A stretch of 64,000 nucleotides of DNA. Origin: Arenibacter algicola. Its GTDB lineage: Bacteria; Bacteroidota; Bacteroidia; Flavobacteriales; Flavobacteriaceae. The notes under the pieces were generated by a model. That model was not told the DNA's origin, did not search any database, and saw only the letters and a program-made list of their open reading frames with translations. The translations under genes were made by a program, and so were the position numbers. Location of the stretch: the NCBI RefSeq assembly GCF_000733925.1, contig NZ_JPOO01000003.1, positions 682,001 to 746,000 of the forward strand. Direction: 5' to 3'. Positions 16,608 through 25,628 of the stretch are shown here, in pieces. Within the stretch, counting starts at the first letter, position 1, and every line of letters starts with the position of its first letter.

Positions 16608-17927
16608 TTAAATATCCTCTGTTTTTAGTTGAGGATTCTTCACCTTAAAGGACCCAATGATCAAAAACAATAAAAACGCCAAGGTGATATAACCCATGTA
16701 ACGGTAAGAACCCAAGGTGGTAAAGCAATAACTAAATAAACTGGGCGCTATGGCGCTTCCTACGACCAAAAAGCTCATCACTTTTCCACTGATGGAACCC
16801 AAAAACTTTCTTCCAAAAAAACTAGGCCATGTAACCGCGTTGATCACTGCAAACAATCCGCCCATAGTACCTAAGCCTCCGACCAATAAATAAACCCCAA
16901 TTGGATGGGAGAGCAATAATAGTCCCAATGAAGCCAAGACTCCGGCCGACAGCATAATGAACAAATAGATTTTATGCTGGATATAATCGCTTAAAATATT
17001 GCACAAGGTGGATACGAAAATAGCTATAATGGACATCGGTAAAAAAATGGCAATGGCTTCGGCCTTAGAGTAGTTCTGACTACCAAAAATAGATACAATG
17101 TGAAATGTAAATCCTGTTACATAAAAGCTATTAAAGGCCAAAACCAATCCGAACATCCAAAAGGCCCGAGTTTTCTTTGCCTCTTTTAGGGTGAAGTCGG
17201 TTTCAGTCGCCTCTTTTTCTTGGTCAAATTCCTTCTTTTCACATCCATCCGGAAGCAGATCAAAATCTTCCGGCCTATTTCTATATAACAGCAAGATACA
17301 AACACAAAAAACAAAAAGACTCATGGCCATTATCTGCCAACTCATTGCCCATCCGTGATCATCAATAAGCCTATTCAATAGTATCGGGGCACTGGAAAAG
17401 CCCAGGGAGACCGTAATACTGCTTATAGAATTGATTTTGCCCCTATTTTTCCTAAACCACATCATGATCATGTTCCTAGAGGCCATGGTCAATACTCCCT
17501 GACCACTAAATCTTATCATAAAAAATAAAAGGGTTATCAAAAGAAAGGGAACCGACCAGGATTGGAAATTAAAAACCCTTTTAATGGTTTCACTTATTTC
17601 TACAGAAACAGAAAACAGCAAGAGGGATGCCCCTAAGAGTAAGGTAGCAAAGAAAGCAACATATCTAGCCCCATAAGCATCGAACCAAATGCCTGCCCTA
17701 GCCACCAAGGCAGAACTCAACAGGGTACCCAACATATAGGCATTGCTAAACTCATTTCTTGATAATCCCAAGGCATCCTTGACCGGGTCTGTAAAAACAG
17801 ATACGCCGATGGTCTGGCCAGGAATACTGGCTAAAATGCCAATACTACCAATGACAAGTACTATGTAACCATAAAAGAAAGGAAACCTTTGGGGATTTAC
17901 TAAGGATATTTTAGTCGGGTTTGGCAT
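16608..17927 (-). CDS. MFS transporter (about 439 aa)
   Basis: Twelve hydrophobic segments, beginning FFYGYIVLVIGSIGILASIPGQTIGVSVFTDPV and the conserved loop LVARAGIWFDAYGARYVAF between helices 2 and 3, with RFSGQGVLTMASRNMIMMWFRKNRGKINSIS around helices 4-5. A charged central loop (RPEDFDLLPDGCEKKEFDQEKEATETDF) separates two six-helix halves. Fold and length fit the major facilitator superfamily, perhaps the oxalate/formate-antiporter-like group. I choose the ATG at 17927, since the longer frame starts at a TTG. Substrate unknown. Confidence 0.9.
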   Translation of the reverse strand: MPNPTKISLVNPQRFPFFYGYIVLVIGSIGILASIPGQTIGVSVFTDPVKDALGLSRNEFSNAYMLGTLLSSALVARAGIWFDAYGARYVAFFATLLLGASLLLFSVSVEISETIKRVFNFQSWSVPFLLITLLFFMIRFSGQGVLTMASRNMIMMWFRKNRGKINSISSITVSLGFSSAPILLNRLIDDHGWAMSWQIMAMSLFVFCVCILLLYRNRPEDFDLLPDGCEKKEFDQEKEATETDFTLKEAKKTRAFWMFGLVLAFNSFYVTGFTFHIVSIFGSQNYSKAEAIAIFLPMSIIAIFVSTLCNILSDYIQHKIYLFIMLSAGVLASLGLLLLSHPIGVYLLVGGLGTMGGLFAVINAVTWPSFFGRKFLGSISGKVMSFLVVGSAIAPSLFSYCFTTLGSYRYMGYITLAFLLFLIIGSFKVKNPQLKTEDI

Positions 17928-18117
17928 GCTTTGTAATAAAGTCCGCAAAGATAAGGGTTTTAATGGGATTGGCTTTCCTCACCTTTTCAAGTACCAAAAT
18001 CTATAATTTTATTTAGGTCCAATCTACAGCTTCGCCTTAAGTATATTAAAACATATAACGAACTGCTGGATATTTAACTTCGTTTTACTATTTTTAGAAC
18101 AATCAAATACGATAACC

Positions 18118-19224
18118 ATGGGTTCAAGAAGAGATTTTTTGGAAAAACTAAGTGTTTCAGCCATCAGTTTGCCAATTTTATACAGTCCCGCCAAGCTGTT
18201 CGCAGCACCTAGCGAGCCTTACGAAGGACCTGTTTTACGGGTGGCCATAATGGGACTGGGAGGTTATGCTACGCGAGTAGCCAAAGCGATGGAATCCTGT
18301 AAAAGAGCCAAGTTGGTTGGACTCATTAGTGGTACGCCATCCAAAGTTGTTGATTGGCGGGCCAAATATGATATTCCTGAAAAGAATTGCTACAACTACG
18401 AGAATTTTGACAAAATCAAAAATAATCCGGATATAGATGTCGTGTATGTCATAACCCCCAACGGGTTGCACAAAGATCAGGTGATTAGGGTGGCAAAGGC
18501 AGGAAAACATGTCATCTGCGAGAAACCTATGGGCATTAATGCCAAGGAAGGTCAGGAAATGGTTGATGCCTGTAAAAAGGCCAATGTAAAACTATTGGTA
18601 GGCTATCGTATGCATTACGAGCCTAAAACAGTAGAAGTAATACGGATGCGTCAGAATGGAGAATTTGGGAAGCTTAAGTTTTTTCAAGGCTTATCTGGAT
18701 TTGCCATAGGCGATCCCACCCAATGGCGCTTAAACAAAGAACTTGCAGGTGGAGGGGCCATGATGGATATTGGCATTTATTCCATTAACGGTGCCCGCTA
18801 TATGCTCGGGGAGGAACCAATTTGGGTAACGGCCCAAGAAACAAAGACCGATCCCGTTAAATTTAAGGAGGGAGTGGACGAAACCATACAATTTCAAATG
18901 GGATTTCCCAGTGGCGCGGTAGCCTCTTGCCTTTCCACCTATGCCATGAGACATTTGGACCGATTTTTCCTAAACGGGGAAAAAGGCTACGCAGAAATGC
19001 AGCCATCAACAGGTTATGGTCCAATTGAAGGCAGAACGCATAAAGGGGAGCTAACTCAACCACATATAACCCACCAAACCCTGCAGATGGATGGTATGGC
19101 CCAGCTTATATTTGAAGGGGTTCAACCCATAGTTCCGGTTGATGGGGAAGAGGGGCTTAAGGATTTAAAGATTATAGATGCCATTTATGAGGCAGTAAAA
19201 ACTGGAAAAAGGGTTGATTTATAA
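18118..19224 (+). CDS. Gfo/Idh/MocA family oxidoreductase, exported (368 aa)
   Basis: The N-terminus GSRRDFLEKLSVSAISLPILYSPAKLFA has a twin-arginine motif (S-R-R-D-F-L) and a hydrophobic stretch ending with Ala, so it is probably a Tat substrate exported with NAD(P) bound. The Rossmann loop is VAIMGLGGYATRVAKAM, the family's EKP motif is CEKPMGI, and GGGAMMDIGIYSINGARYMLGEEP is the conserved C-terminal domain motif with the active-site Asp region. It resembles glucose-fructose oxidoreductase-like secreted enzymes acting on sugars. It stands alone between an MFS gene and a RidA gene on the opposite strand. Confidence 0.9.
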   Translation: MGSRRDFLEKLSVSAISLPILYSPAKLFAAPSEPYEGPVLRVAIMGLGGYATRVAKAMESCKRAKLVGLISGTPSKVVDWRAKYDIPEKNCYNYENFDKIKNNPDIDVVYVITPNGLHKDQVIRVAKAGKHVICEKPMGINAKEGQEMVDACKKANVKLLVGYRMHYEPKTVEVIRMRQNGEFGKLKFFQGLSGFAIGDPTQWRLNKELAGGGAMMDIGIYSINGARYMLGEEPIWVTAQETKTDPVKFKEGVDETIQFQMGFPSGAVASCLSTYAMRHLDRFFLNGEKGYAEMQPSTGYGPIEGRTHKGELTQPHITHQTLQMDGMAQLIFEGVQPIVPVDGEEGLKDLKIIDAIYEAVKTGKRVDL

Positions 19225-19290
19225 GGTTTTAACATACTAAATTGCAGCGTATAGTTTAAGACCATCGGCCTACAATATTTGAAGTTTCAC

Positions 19291-19761
19291 TTAATCTACC
19301 TCAGCAATTAAATAGACGATTACCGGGACATTTAATGGCGATTGATATATACCGATTGCCGAACGGGTGTGGATTCCCCTATCACCAAAAACTTGATTCA
19401 TGACATCCGAAGCGCCATCCAAAACATCTGAATGATCCTTAAAGCCCTCGGCGGCCTGTATATGGCAATCCAAGCGGATAATTTTTTTTACCCTTTCCAA
19501 ATCTTTTACGGCATACATTAATTGGGCTATGGCATTAATAGCACAGATACGTGCACAATCATACCCTTCCTTTATACTAAGATCGCTCCCTACCCTACCG
19601 GTATATGCCAAAACTCCGAATTCTCCGTCTTTCCAGGGCAATTGACCGGAAGTATAAAGAGTATTGTTGGATATTGTCCAAGAAACATAATTTCCTACCC
19701 CTCTAGGTGCCACCTTGGGTACCACTATTCCTAAGCTTTCCAATTTTTCTTCAATGGTCAT
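19291..19761 (-). CDS. RidA family protein (156 aa)
   Basis: A YjgF/YER057c/UK114 fold protein. The motifs are YVSWTISNNTLYTSGQLPWKDGE, the central CARICAINAIAQL helix, LDCHIQAAEGFKDHSDVLDGASDVM, and RSAIGIYQSPLNVPVIVYLIAEV, where the conserved Arg of RSAIG is the imine-binding residue. It belongs to a longer subgroup than Escherichia coli RidA. The start is taken at the ATG at 19761. The likely role is hydrolysis of reactive enamines/imines. It lies 12 bases downstream of the dehydrogenase gene, so the two form an operon. Confidence 0.9.
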   Translation of the reverse strand: MTIEEKLESLGIVVPKVAPRGVGNYVSWTISNNTLYTSGQLPWKDGEFGVLAYTGRVGSDLSIKEGYDCARICAINAIAQLMYAVKDLERVKKIIRLDCHIQAAEGFKDHSDVLDGASDVMNQVFGDRGIHTRSAIGIYQSPLNVPVIVYLIAEVD

Positions 19762-19773
19762 AAGCAAAATTCT

Positions 19774-20787
19774 CTAAAACAAAATAACTGTTTTCCCGAT
19801 AGATTTACCGGACTCTTGCATTTCATGTGCAGCCTTTAAATTTTCAACCGTAAATCCATAAAGCGTGGTAGTCAATGTAGTTTTTAAAGTACCCTCATCC
19901 AATAAATGGGCCATATGGTTTAAAATTTCGTGCTGTCGCTCTATATCCTCTGTATTGAACATAGAACGGGTATACATAAATTCCCATGAAAAGGTTACAC
20001 TCTTATTTTTTAATAAATTTAGGTTTAACGGTTTACTGCTTCCCGTAATTGATACAATGTGCCCTTGGGGTTTAATGATATCCGTAGACAACTCCCAATA
20101 TCCCTCCAGATCCACGAAGTCCAATATATAATGGACCTGACTATGTCCAATTTTTTCCAATTCTTCTTTAAGGTTGTGATGGTTCACCACAAAGTCAGCT
20201 CCCAAATCCTTGCACCAGGTTATGGAATCTTCACGTGAGGCCGTGGCAATAACTGTAAGGCTGCACAATTTCTTGGCCAATTGTATGGCTATGGATCCGA
20301 CCCCACCAGCACCTGCTATGATCAATACCGATTTACCACTATCCTTTTCAGGATCGATCCTAATGCGGTCGAAAAGTGCTTCGTAAGCGGTTAAGCTTGT
20401 CAATGGCATTGCCGCCGCCTCCGGAACACTCAAATTTATAGGCTTGTGCCCAACAATTCGTTCATCTATCAGCTGATATTCCGCATTGCTTCCACTTCTG
20501 GTGATGTCCCCTGCATAATACACCTGGTCCCCTACCTTAAACTTTGAAGTTTTATCACCCACGGCCTGTACGATCCCTACGGCATCCCACCCTATAATTT
20601 TAGGAGTGTCCAACACCGTATCCTTTGCTGCATTTTGTCTGATTTTGTAGTCCACCGGATTTACCGATATTGCCCATATTTTAACTAACAAATCATATCC
20701 CGTTGGTGTTGGTTTCTCCGCCTCAAAGGCTATAAAACTATTCTTTTCCGTAATAGGTAATGATTGTTTAAATCCTATTGCTTTCAT
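19774..20787 (-). CDS. Zinc-binding-type alcohol dehydrogenase family protein (337 aa, quinone-reductase-like MDR)
   Basis: MKAIGFKQSLPI followed by SVNPVDYKIRQ, then IIGWDAVGIVQAVGD, AAAMPLTSLTAYEALFDRI and the NADPH loop IIAGAGGVGSIAIQLAKKL, are typical of the medium-chain dehydrogenase subfamily TIGR02817. The catalytic zinc ligands of true alcohol dehydrogenases are absent, so it is likely an NADPH:quinone or enone reductase. It heads the operon with ridA. An inverted repeat 42-62 bases upstream may bind its regulator. Confidence 0.9.
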   Translation of the reverse strand: MKAIGFKQSLPITEKNSFIAFEAEKPTPTGYDLLVKIWAISVNPVDYKIRQNAAKDTVLDTPKIIGWDAVGIVQAVGDKTSKFKVGDQVYYAGDITRSGSNAEYQLIDERIVGHKPINLSVPEAAAMPLTSLTAYEALFDRIRIDPEKDSGKSVLIIAGAGGVGSIAIQLAKKLCSLTVIATASREDSITWCKDLGADFVVNHHNLKEELEKIGHSQVHYILDFVDLEGYWELSTDIIKPQGHIVSITGSSKPLNLNLLKNKSVTFSWEFMYTRSMFNTEDIERQHEILNHMAHLLDEGTLKTTLTTTLYGFTVENLKAAHEMQESGKSIGKTVILF

Positions 20788-20828
20788 TCTTATAATATTT
20801 TATTTTTTTTTTTACTATCATCAGGTTT

Positions 20829-20849
20829 TGTAGTTATTGACCAACTACA
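20829..20849. promoter_or_regulatory. Inverted repeat upstream of the dehydrogenase-ridA operon
   Basis: TGTAGTT (20829-20835) and AACTACA (20843-20849) form a 7-bp dyad with a seven-base centre, in the promoter zone of the leftward dehydrogenase gene. It looks like a dimeric repressor site (for example HxlR or MarR type), but no such regulator gene is adjacent. The rest of the 322-base gap (20788-21109) holds nothing else that I can identify. Confidence 0.4.
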
Positions 20850-21109
20850 TGGGGGCGTCTTTATAAGTATGCAAATTTGCTTTTTGCGCACAAGTAAAGA
20901 TTCTTGATTTATAAATATAGTTGAATTGCCCCTAACATTTAGATTTACAAAAAATTAATCCAGATTGCAAAAACCCTAAGCCTTTAATTGCTTATAGATT
21001 AAAATAGGCGGCTTTAGACTAGTACAATATGCATTTACATGACCTTCATCAGTCGTTAAAAGTAAAAACTTCTTTATATTTATAGTATGCAATCAATACA
21101 TTTTTCACA

Positions 21110-21325
21110 ATGAATAATCTAAGAAAAGTATTAGGCGAGATTTCAGAGCTCACTACCGATATTGAAACCAATTATCCTGAGCTGTATCGTTCTTTGGATG
21201 AAAATCCTTTGACCATTCCTGCAAAAAATCATCCCCAGGTAAATAAGGACGATTTAAAGGAATATTTGGAGAGTTTAAAGGAATTGATAAAGCATCATTT
21301 AGAGACCCATAGAAATAATGGGTAA
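21110..21325 (+). CDS. Small conserved-looking hypothetical protein (71 aa)
   Basis: MNNLRKVLGEISELTTDIETNYPELYRSLDENPLTI is followed by a polar linker and a C-terminal amphipathic helix rich in Glu, Lys and His (DLKEYLESLKELIKHHLETH). No signal peptide. It is 20 bases upstream of the ArsC-like gene in the same direction, so it is probably co-transcribed. The acidic and His-rich helix could contact metal or protein, but this is speculation; the family is not one I can name. Confidence 0.7.
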   Translation: MNNLRKVLGEISELTTDIETNYPELYRSLDENPLTIPAKNHPQVNKDDLKEYLESLKELIKHHLETHRNNG

Positions 21326-21345
21326 GACAATTTTATAACAAAACC

Positions 21346-21711
21346 ATGGGAGAAATAGCTACTTCGGAAAGACAGATAACCCTATATTACAGTTCCAAAT
21401 CTACAAGGGCCAAACAGACTTTGGCCTATGCCAAAGCTGAAGGCTTGCCGATATTTGAAATTGATATCCTAAAAGTACCTTTAACAGGGACCCAAATAGC
21501 GGAATTGGCCGGCAAATTAAATTTGGAGGTCAAAGACCTGGTAAATCAGGAACATCCAGCATATAAGGCCCACTTTGAACCCCATGAATTTTCTACGGAC
21601 GATTGGATAAAAATGATAAGGCACAACCCGGAAATCATGAAGCAACCCATTGCCATCCGTGGCAAGATGACTATTTTAGTGGAAACCCCTACCGATATTA
21701 TTAAAATTTAA
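21346..21711 (+). CDS. ArsC/Spx-like thioredoxin-fold protein lacking the catalytic Cys (121 aa)
   Basis: The fold signature is ITLYYSSKSTRAKQTLAYAKAEGLPIFEIDILKVPLTGTQI near the N-terminus and PEIMKQPIAIRGKMTILVETPTDI at the C-terminus, matching arsenate reductase/Spx family proteins. In enzymes the first strand ends N-P-x-C-S-K-S-R-x-T-L; here the Cys position is Ser (about residue 19, SKSTRAKQTL). There is no other Cys in the protein, so it cannot be a redox reductase. A binding or regulatory role, as with Spx contacting RNA polymerase, is possible. It follows a 71-residue small protein. Confidence 0.8.
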   Translation: MGEIATSERQITLYYSSKSTRAKQTLAYAKAEGLPIFEIDILKVPLTGTQIAELAGKLNLEVKDLVNQEHPAYKAHFEPHEFSTDDWIKMIRHNPEIMKQPIAIRGKMTILVETPTDIIKI

Positions 21712-21860
21712 TATTCCTCTTTTATCTGTAGACGACAAAAATGACTTAAATACTCACTTCTCACTATAAATCAGTCATTTACACCCATAAATTTTGTAAT
21801 TCTTAACTTATTGCACAGTCGAGTGGTCAGTATTTTTCAAAACGTTGATAAGCATAAGGT

Positions 21861-21897
21861 CTCGACTGCGCCTGTCTACTGATAGGCAGGCTCGACC
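21861..21897. repeat. Intergenic hairpin repeat flanked by CTCGAC
   Basis: GCCTGTCTA (21870-21878) pairs with TAGGCAGGC (21883-21891) with one G-T wobble around a CTGA loop, between two copies of CTCGAC (21861-21866 and 21891-21896). Palindromic elements containing GTCGAG/CTCGAC and GATAGGCAGG are scattered in flavobacterial intergenic DNA; a GATAGGCAGG also occurs at 25549-25558. Confidence 0.5.
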
Positions 21898-21992
21898 GGA
21901 CGTACAAAAGAGCTTAATAATTTTATCTTACTTACTATGTTTGTTTTTGCAAGTTGGAATAAATGTTCTCCTGCTTAAATACAAGTTAGGGA

Positions 21993-23120
21993 TTAGACTT
22001 TTATATAAATCTTCTTTTTGTCCAACCAAAGTCCTATAAGCCAACAAATGAACATAAATACTAAGGCAAAGGCAAATGATCCATAATAGGGTCCGAACCA
22101 GCCAAAACCTTTTTCGTAGATATAATTGTACAAACTTTGATTTTCATCTACCCGTACAAATAGCATGGTTATTGCCAAATATTCGGACAATAGATATATG
22201 AAAAGGGAGTTCTTACCAAAGATTTCAAAGAAATTAAAGTTTATGGGCCTTTTAACAAATTCAATAGCATAGATCAGTATGGACAGCACAATGATGTCCA
22301 GGCCAATTGTAAGAATCACAAAAGAACTTGTCCATAACTTCTTGTTTACAGGAAAGCTTAAATTCCAAAAATACGCCACGGCCAATAATCCTGCTGCTAT
22401 CATCAACATTTTGGCCAATTTTTCATAAGTAATACCACCTTGGATAACAAACTGTCCCACAAGATACCCTGCTATCACATTACAGATGGCCGGTAAGGTG
22501 CTTAACAGCCCTTCAGGGTCGAACGGAAGTCCATCACCGCCATAAAGGTGATTGTCACCAAGAAGTATCCTATCCAATGTCCTAACGAGGTTACCTTCTA
22601 GAGTAAAGTCGCCAAAGGCACTAAGCAACCCCCAATAACCAAGGAGGATAATTGCCGATGCGACAACAAGCTGGCGGTTGCTGAGAAAGTAAATCATGGT
22701 TGCTCCAATAAAATAACAAAGTGCTATTCGCTGCAACACTCCCAATATTCGCGTTTCACTAATAGGAACCAAGGCCAGTTCCCCGGAGTCTGTCCATGAT
22801 ACAAAGGGAAACCAGTACATTAAATATCCCAATAAAAAGATAATTAAGGTCCTTTTTATAATTTTCTGGAAAACTTCCGAAAGAGGTTTATCTCCCCATC
22901 TGGACTTAACGAATGCAAAAGCATTCCCCACTGCAAATAGAAAAGAAGGAAAAACCAAGTCGGTCGGAGTAAAACCATGCCAATTGGCATGCAACAAAGG
23001 AGCAAAGGTAAAGTTCCAATCTCCTGGAGTATTAACGACTATCATCAGGCAAATAGTCAATCCGCGGAACACGTCGAGCGCCTTGAATCTTTTCATAGTA
23101 AAATGCATTTTATTTGGCAT
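21993..23120 (-). CDS. DUF5009/HGSNAT-like acyltransferase membrane protein (375 aa)
   Basis: KRFKALDVFRGLTICLMIVVNTPGDWNFTFAPLLHANWHGFTPTDLVFPSFLFAVGNAFAF at the N-terminus is the diagnostic block of the DUF5009 (heparan-alpha-glucosaminide N-acetyltransferase-like) family. It contains the conserved RG, the H-x-x-W-H-G catalytic His region and the FPSFLF helix. About ten transmembrane helices follow. In the human enzyme an acetyl group crosses the membrane to a glucosamine; in bacteria the acceptor is unknown, perhaps a glycan. The start may be the ATG at 23096 rather than 23120. It is transcribed alone. Confidence 0.85.
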   Translation of the reverse strand: MPNKMHFTMKRFKALDVFRGLTICLMIVVNTPGDWNFTFAPLLHANWHGFTPTDLVFPSFLFAVGNAFAFVKSRWGDKPLSEVFQKIIKRTLIIFLLGYLMYWFPFVSWTDSGELALVPISETRILGVLQRIALCYFIGATMIYFLSNRQLVVASAIILLGYWGLLSAFGDFTLEGNLVRTLDRILLGDNHLYGGDGLPFDPEGLLSTLPAICNVIAGYLVGQFVIQGGITYEKLAKMLMIAAGLLAVAYFWNLSFPVNKKLWTSSFVILTIGLDIIVLSILIYAIEFVKRPINFNFFEIFGKNSLFIYLLSEYLAITMLFVRVDENQSLYNYIYEKGFGWFGPYYGSFAFALVFMFICWLIGLWLDKKKIYIKV

Positions 23121-23291
23121 CTAAGTTAATCAGTACGATTATTCTACCAAATTAATTGCCCTTTTTCATTGGTTCTCATTAAAGCCGCGATTTAGGCCTA
23201 TCATTTTATAAAAGCAAAGTCCGATTAAAACTTCTGTTTTGCCTTCTAAAACCCCATGGCAAACCTTGTGTTATGCAGGATTACCTAAAAT

Positions 23292-23339
23292 AACCTAATA
23301 AATAACCCCGATGAAAACACCGGGGTTATTTATTAGGTT
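23292..23339. terminator. Long perfect hairpin, terminator between operons
   Basis: A 19-bp perfect stem (23292-23310 with 23321-23339) with a ten-base loop. The core CCCCG/CGGGG is flanked by AT-rich arms that provide a T-rich tract on either strand. It lies 18 bases past the OsmC gene stop on the minus strand and 171 bases upstream of the DUF5009 start, so its main job is ending the OsmC transcript. Confidence 0.85.
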
Positions 23340-23357
23340 AAATAGTGTAATGATACT

Positions 23358-23780
23358 TTAGGCCACTACTGGCTCCAGTTGTGCCGATTCCTGAAATTCC
23401 CATTCTCCCCTGACCAGTCTGGTAACATAACAGTTGTCGGCCTCTTGTACCAATAACTCCCTTTGCGCCTCAGTGAGGTTTCCCTGAATTTGGATGTTGG
23501 AAGCCACTGTGGTTTTAAAGCTGCCGTTAGGTTGACGTACTGCCGTTTGTTCCAATTGGGCATCGACCTCCCCTATTTCCCAGCCTTTTCTTCTGGCCAC
23601 ATTTCTAATCGTAGCCACTTTACACATAGAGATTCCTGCCAATAGCAATTCCACTGGGGAAAAACCCAAATCCGTACCTTTGGCGGGGATGGGCTCATCC
23701 CCGAGTATAGCATGTTTTCCATTGCTTATAACCGATTGGTAGCCAACAGGTAAATTTTTGATATTTATTTTTGTGCTCAT
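23358..23780 (-). CDS. OsmC family protein (140 aa)
   Basis: The OsmC/Ohr fold is shown by GFSPVELLLAGISMCKVATIRNVARRKGW, with the first catalytic Cys at residue 53, and by EADNCYVTRLVRGEWEF, with the second Cys at 117. The family reduces organic hydroperoxides with these two cysteines. It is the last gene of a cluster containing an AhpD-like protein and an AraC regulator, which suggests a peroxide or electrophile response. Confidence 0.9.
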   Translation of the reverse strand: MSTKINIKNLPVGYQSVISNGKHAILGDEPIPAKGTDLGFSPVELLLAGISMCKVATIRNVARRKGWEIGEVDAQLEQTAVRQPNGSFKTTVASNIQIQGNLTEAQRELLVQEADNCYVTRLVRGEWEFQESAQLEPVVA

Positions 23781-23848
23781 TTTATCTTATGTTTTGTGCC
23801 CATTGAAGCTAAAATCAACTATGGGGTTTTTTATTGACTAATTTGGAT

Positions 23849-24397
23849 TTAAATGGGCGCTGCCTGTAGTTCTTCCGCTAAGGGAAAATCTATTTCAAAA
23901 TCCGCTAGATTGTGAATCAAGTTACTTATGGTCTTATCTCCGATTACGATGACCACATCTATCAAATTGGCTTCTGTATAACCTGCATCAAAGAGTTGTT
24001 CCTTAACCTCTTCAGAAGCTCTTCCCTTATTTTTGACCGTATTCAATACAAACTTGGCCAAGGCATCCAGTTTACTGTCAAAACTGGCGTTACCGGTCCT
24101 TATCTCCAATATTTGATCTTCGGTAAAACCGTTCATTTTACCAATTTGGGTATGGGCGGACAAACAATAGTTACAACCATTAAACTGACTCACCACAAGA
24201 TTAATAACCTCTTTTTCCTTAGCTTTTAAGGTTGTTTTTCTATTCTGTAATGTTAGGTAATCTCCTAGGGCAGTTTCGTTCTTGGCGTAATAGGCATATA
24301 AATTAGGAACGAATCCCACAGCCTTTTTCAAATTGTCGAAAATTGCTTGATTGTTGATAGATACTTCTTCTCTACTTGGTACTTGAAATCTTTCCAT
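23849..24397 (-). CDS. AhpD-like carboxymuconolactone decarboxylase family protein (182 aa)
   Basis: The CMD/AhpD core reads INLVVSQFNGCNYCLSAHTQIGK, with the redox pair Cys75-x-x-Cys78 and the nearby His82. FVPNLYAYYAKNETALGDYLTL upstream and KFVLNTVKNKGRASEEVKEQLFDAGYTEANLIDVVIVIG downstream fit the peroxidase-related subgroup. Such proteins act as alkylhydroperoxidases coupled to thioredoxin-like partners. It lies between an AraC regulator and an OsmC gene, all on the minus strand. Confidence 0.9.
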   Translation of the reverse strand: MERFQVPSREEVSINNQAIFDNLKKAVGFVPNLYAYYAKNETALGDYLTLQNRKTTLKAKEKEVINLVVSQFNGCNYCLSAHTQIGKMNGFTEDQILEIRTGNASFDSKLDALAKFVLNTVKNKGRASEEVKEQLFDAGYTEANLIDVVIVIGDKTISNLIHNLADFEIDFPLAEELQAAPI

Positions 24398-24466
24398 TGT
24401 TTTTTAATTTTAATTGTTGTACTTAATTTTAACAATGCAAAGATGCGACCGGGAAGAAGGGTTTTG

Positions 24467-25327
24467 TTAGGTAGTAATTCCCGAAGAATTGGCAATTGTT
24501 CCCAAATCCCTTTTTTCTTTATATTCCGAAGGGGAAACACCCTCTTGTTTCTTAAAAAAGCGACTAAAAGCCTGGATATCCTCAAATCCAAGTTGGTAAG
24601 CTATTTCCTTGACGGGCTTATCTGTATAATACAACATCCGCCTGGCTTCCAAAGCTATACGCTCATGGATATATTTCAAAGGCGATTTGGAATCCATTTT
24701 TGAAAAAACGTTGGATATGGTTTTTGGAGATTTATGCAGCAATTCGGCATAATCCGCTACACTATGTTTATATCTAAAATGCTGCTCTACTAGAAAATTG
24801 AATTCCCTAACAAGGTCAGTTTCATTGCGCTCCGCGGGGTAGTTTTCCTGACTTTTATAGAGTCTGGCGCACAATATCAGGTATCTTTTTAACATCATTT
24901 GCAGCATATCTATCTGCAAATTATCATTGGACTTCATTTCTATAGTGAACATTTTCCAGAGTGTATCAAATTTTTCAAAATCCTCTTGGGCAAGGCCGAT
25001 CACCGGGAGTTGGGAAGCTCCAAAAAATAGGATCCCCTTACATCCTACCTCGCTATCATGGTCCAGAATACAATAAAAAGGCCTATTGAACCTTAAAAAT
25101 CTGATTTCCCCTATTTTCTTTGGAACAATTTGATGGAACTCCGTTAAAAAAATAATTTGGTTCTTAGAAAACACTTCTTCCTTTCCATCTATATTAAGAA
25201 TATTGGCATCGGCTTGAAACCACAAAATGGTGAGGCTGCTTTCAATTTGTTCCTTTAAGATATCACAACTATGACTATCAATAGTATCCAAAAAAAGATA
25301 TTCATCGGTATGCCCTATAAATTTCAT
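24467..25327 (-). CDS. AraC family transcriptional regulator (286 aa)
   Basis: The C-terminus carries SVADYAELLHKSPKTISNVFSKMDSKSPLKYIHERIALEARRML and KPVKEIAYQLGFEDIQAFSRFFKKQEGVSPSEYK, the two AraC helix-turn-helix units. The N-terminal 180 residues are a cupin-like sensor region without a clear ligand motif. The frame is open to a TTG at 25387, but the ATG at 25327 (MKFIGHTDEYLF) is the better start. It is 70 bases upstream of the AhpD-like and OsmC genes and likely controls them. Confidence 0.85.
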   Translation of the reverse strand: MKFIGHTDEYLFLDTIDSHSCDILKEQIESSLTILWFQADANILNIDGKEEVFSKNQIIFLTEFHQIVPKKIGEIRFLRFNRPFYCILDHDSEVGCKGILFFGASQLPVIGLAQEDFEKFDTLWKMFTIEMKSNDNLQIDMLQMMLKRYLILCARLYKSQENYPAERNETDLVREFNFLVEQHFRYKHSVADYAELLHKSPKTISNVFSKMDSKSPLKYIHERIALEARRMLYYTDKPVKEIAYQLGFEDIQAFSRFFKKQEGVSPSEYKEKRDLGTIANSSGITT

Positions 25328-25628
25328 AAACTGTCCCTGATATTTAAGATACTTGTTATACGTAATTGGATTGCTCCAGAATGTCAAAAATTAGCATTCC
25401 TTACTTTCTGTTGGTCGTAAAAATATCATAGTGCTTTCATTTTAAATGCAATGCACATGTATGTATAACATTTAAAACAAGTACTTATAGCTTGGGCAAC
25501 ACCCAGCCATCCAATGTATATGGCGGGGATTAAAACTACCTATCGAAAGATAGGCAGGGCTAAATCGCGGAAGTAGTAATTAAACGTCCCGTCTGGTGCA
25601 ATCTAAAAACTTTAGTAGGCAATATACA
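25328..25628. repeat. Gene-free stretch with a tetraloop hairpin repeat
   Basis: The notable feature of this 300-base gap is CCTATC-GAAA-GATAGG (25539-25554), a perfect stem with a GAAA loop, extended imperfectly on both sides (GGGGATTA on the left and TAAATCGC on the right) to give a long cruciform-like element. It shares GATAGGCAGG with the hairpin repeat at 21870-21891. Confidence 0.45.
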
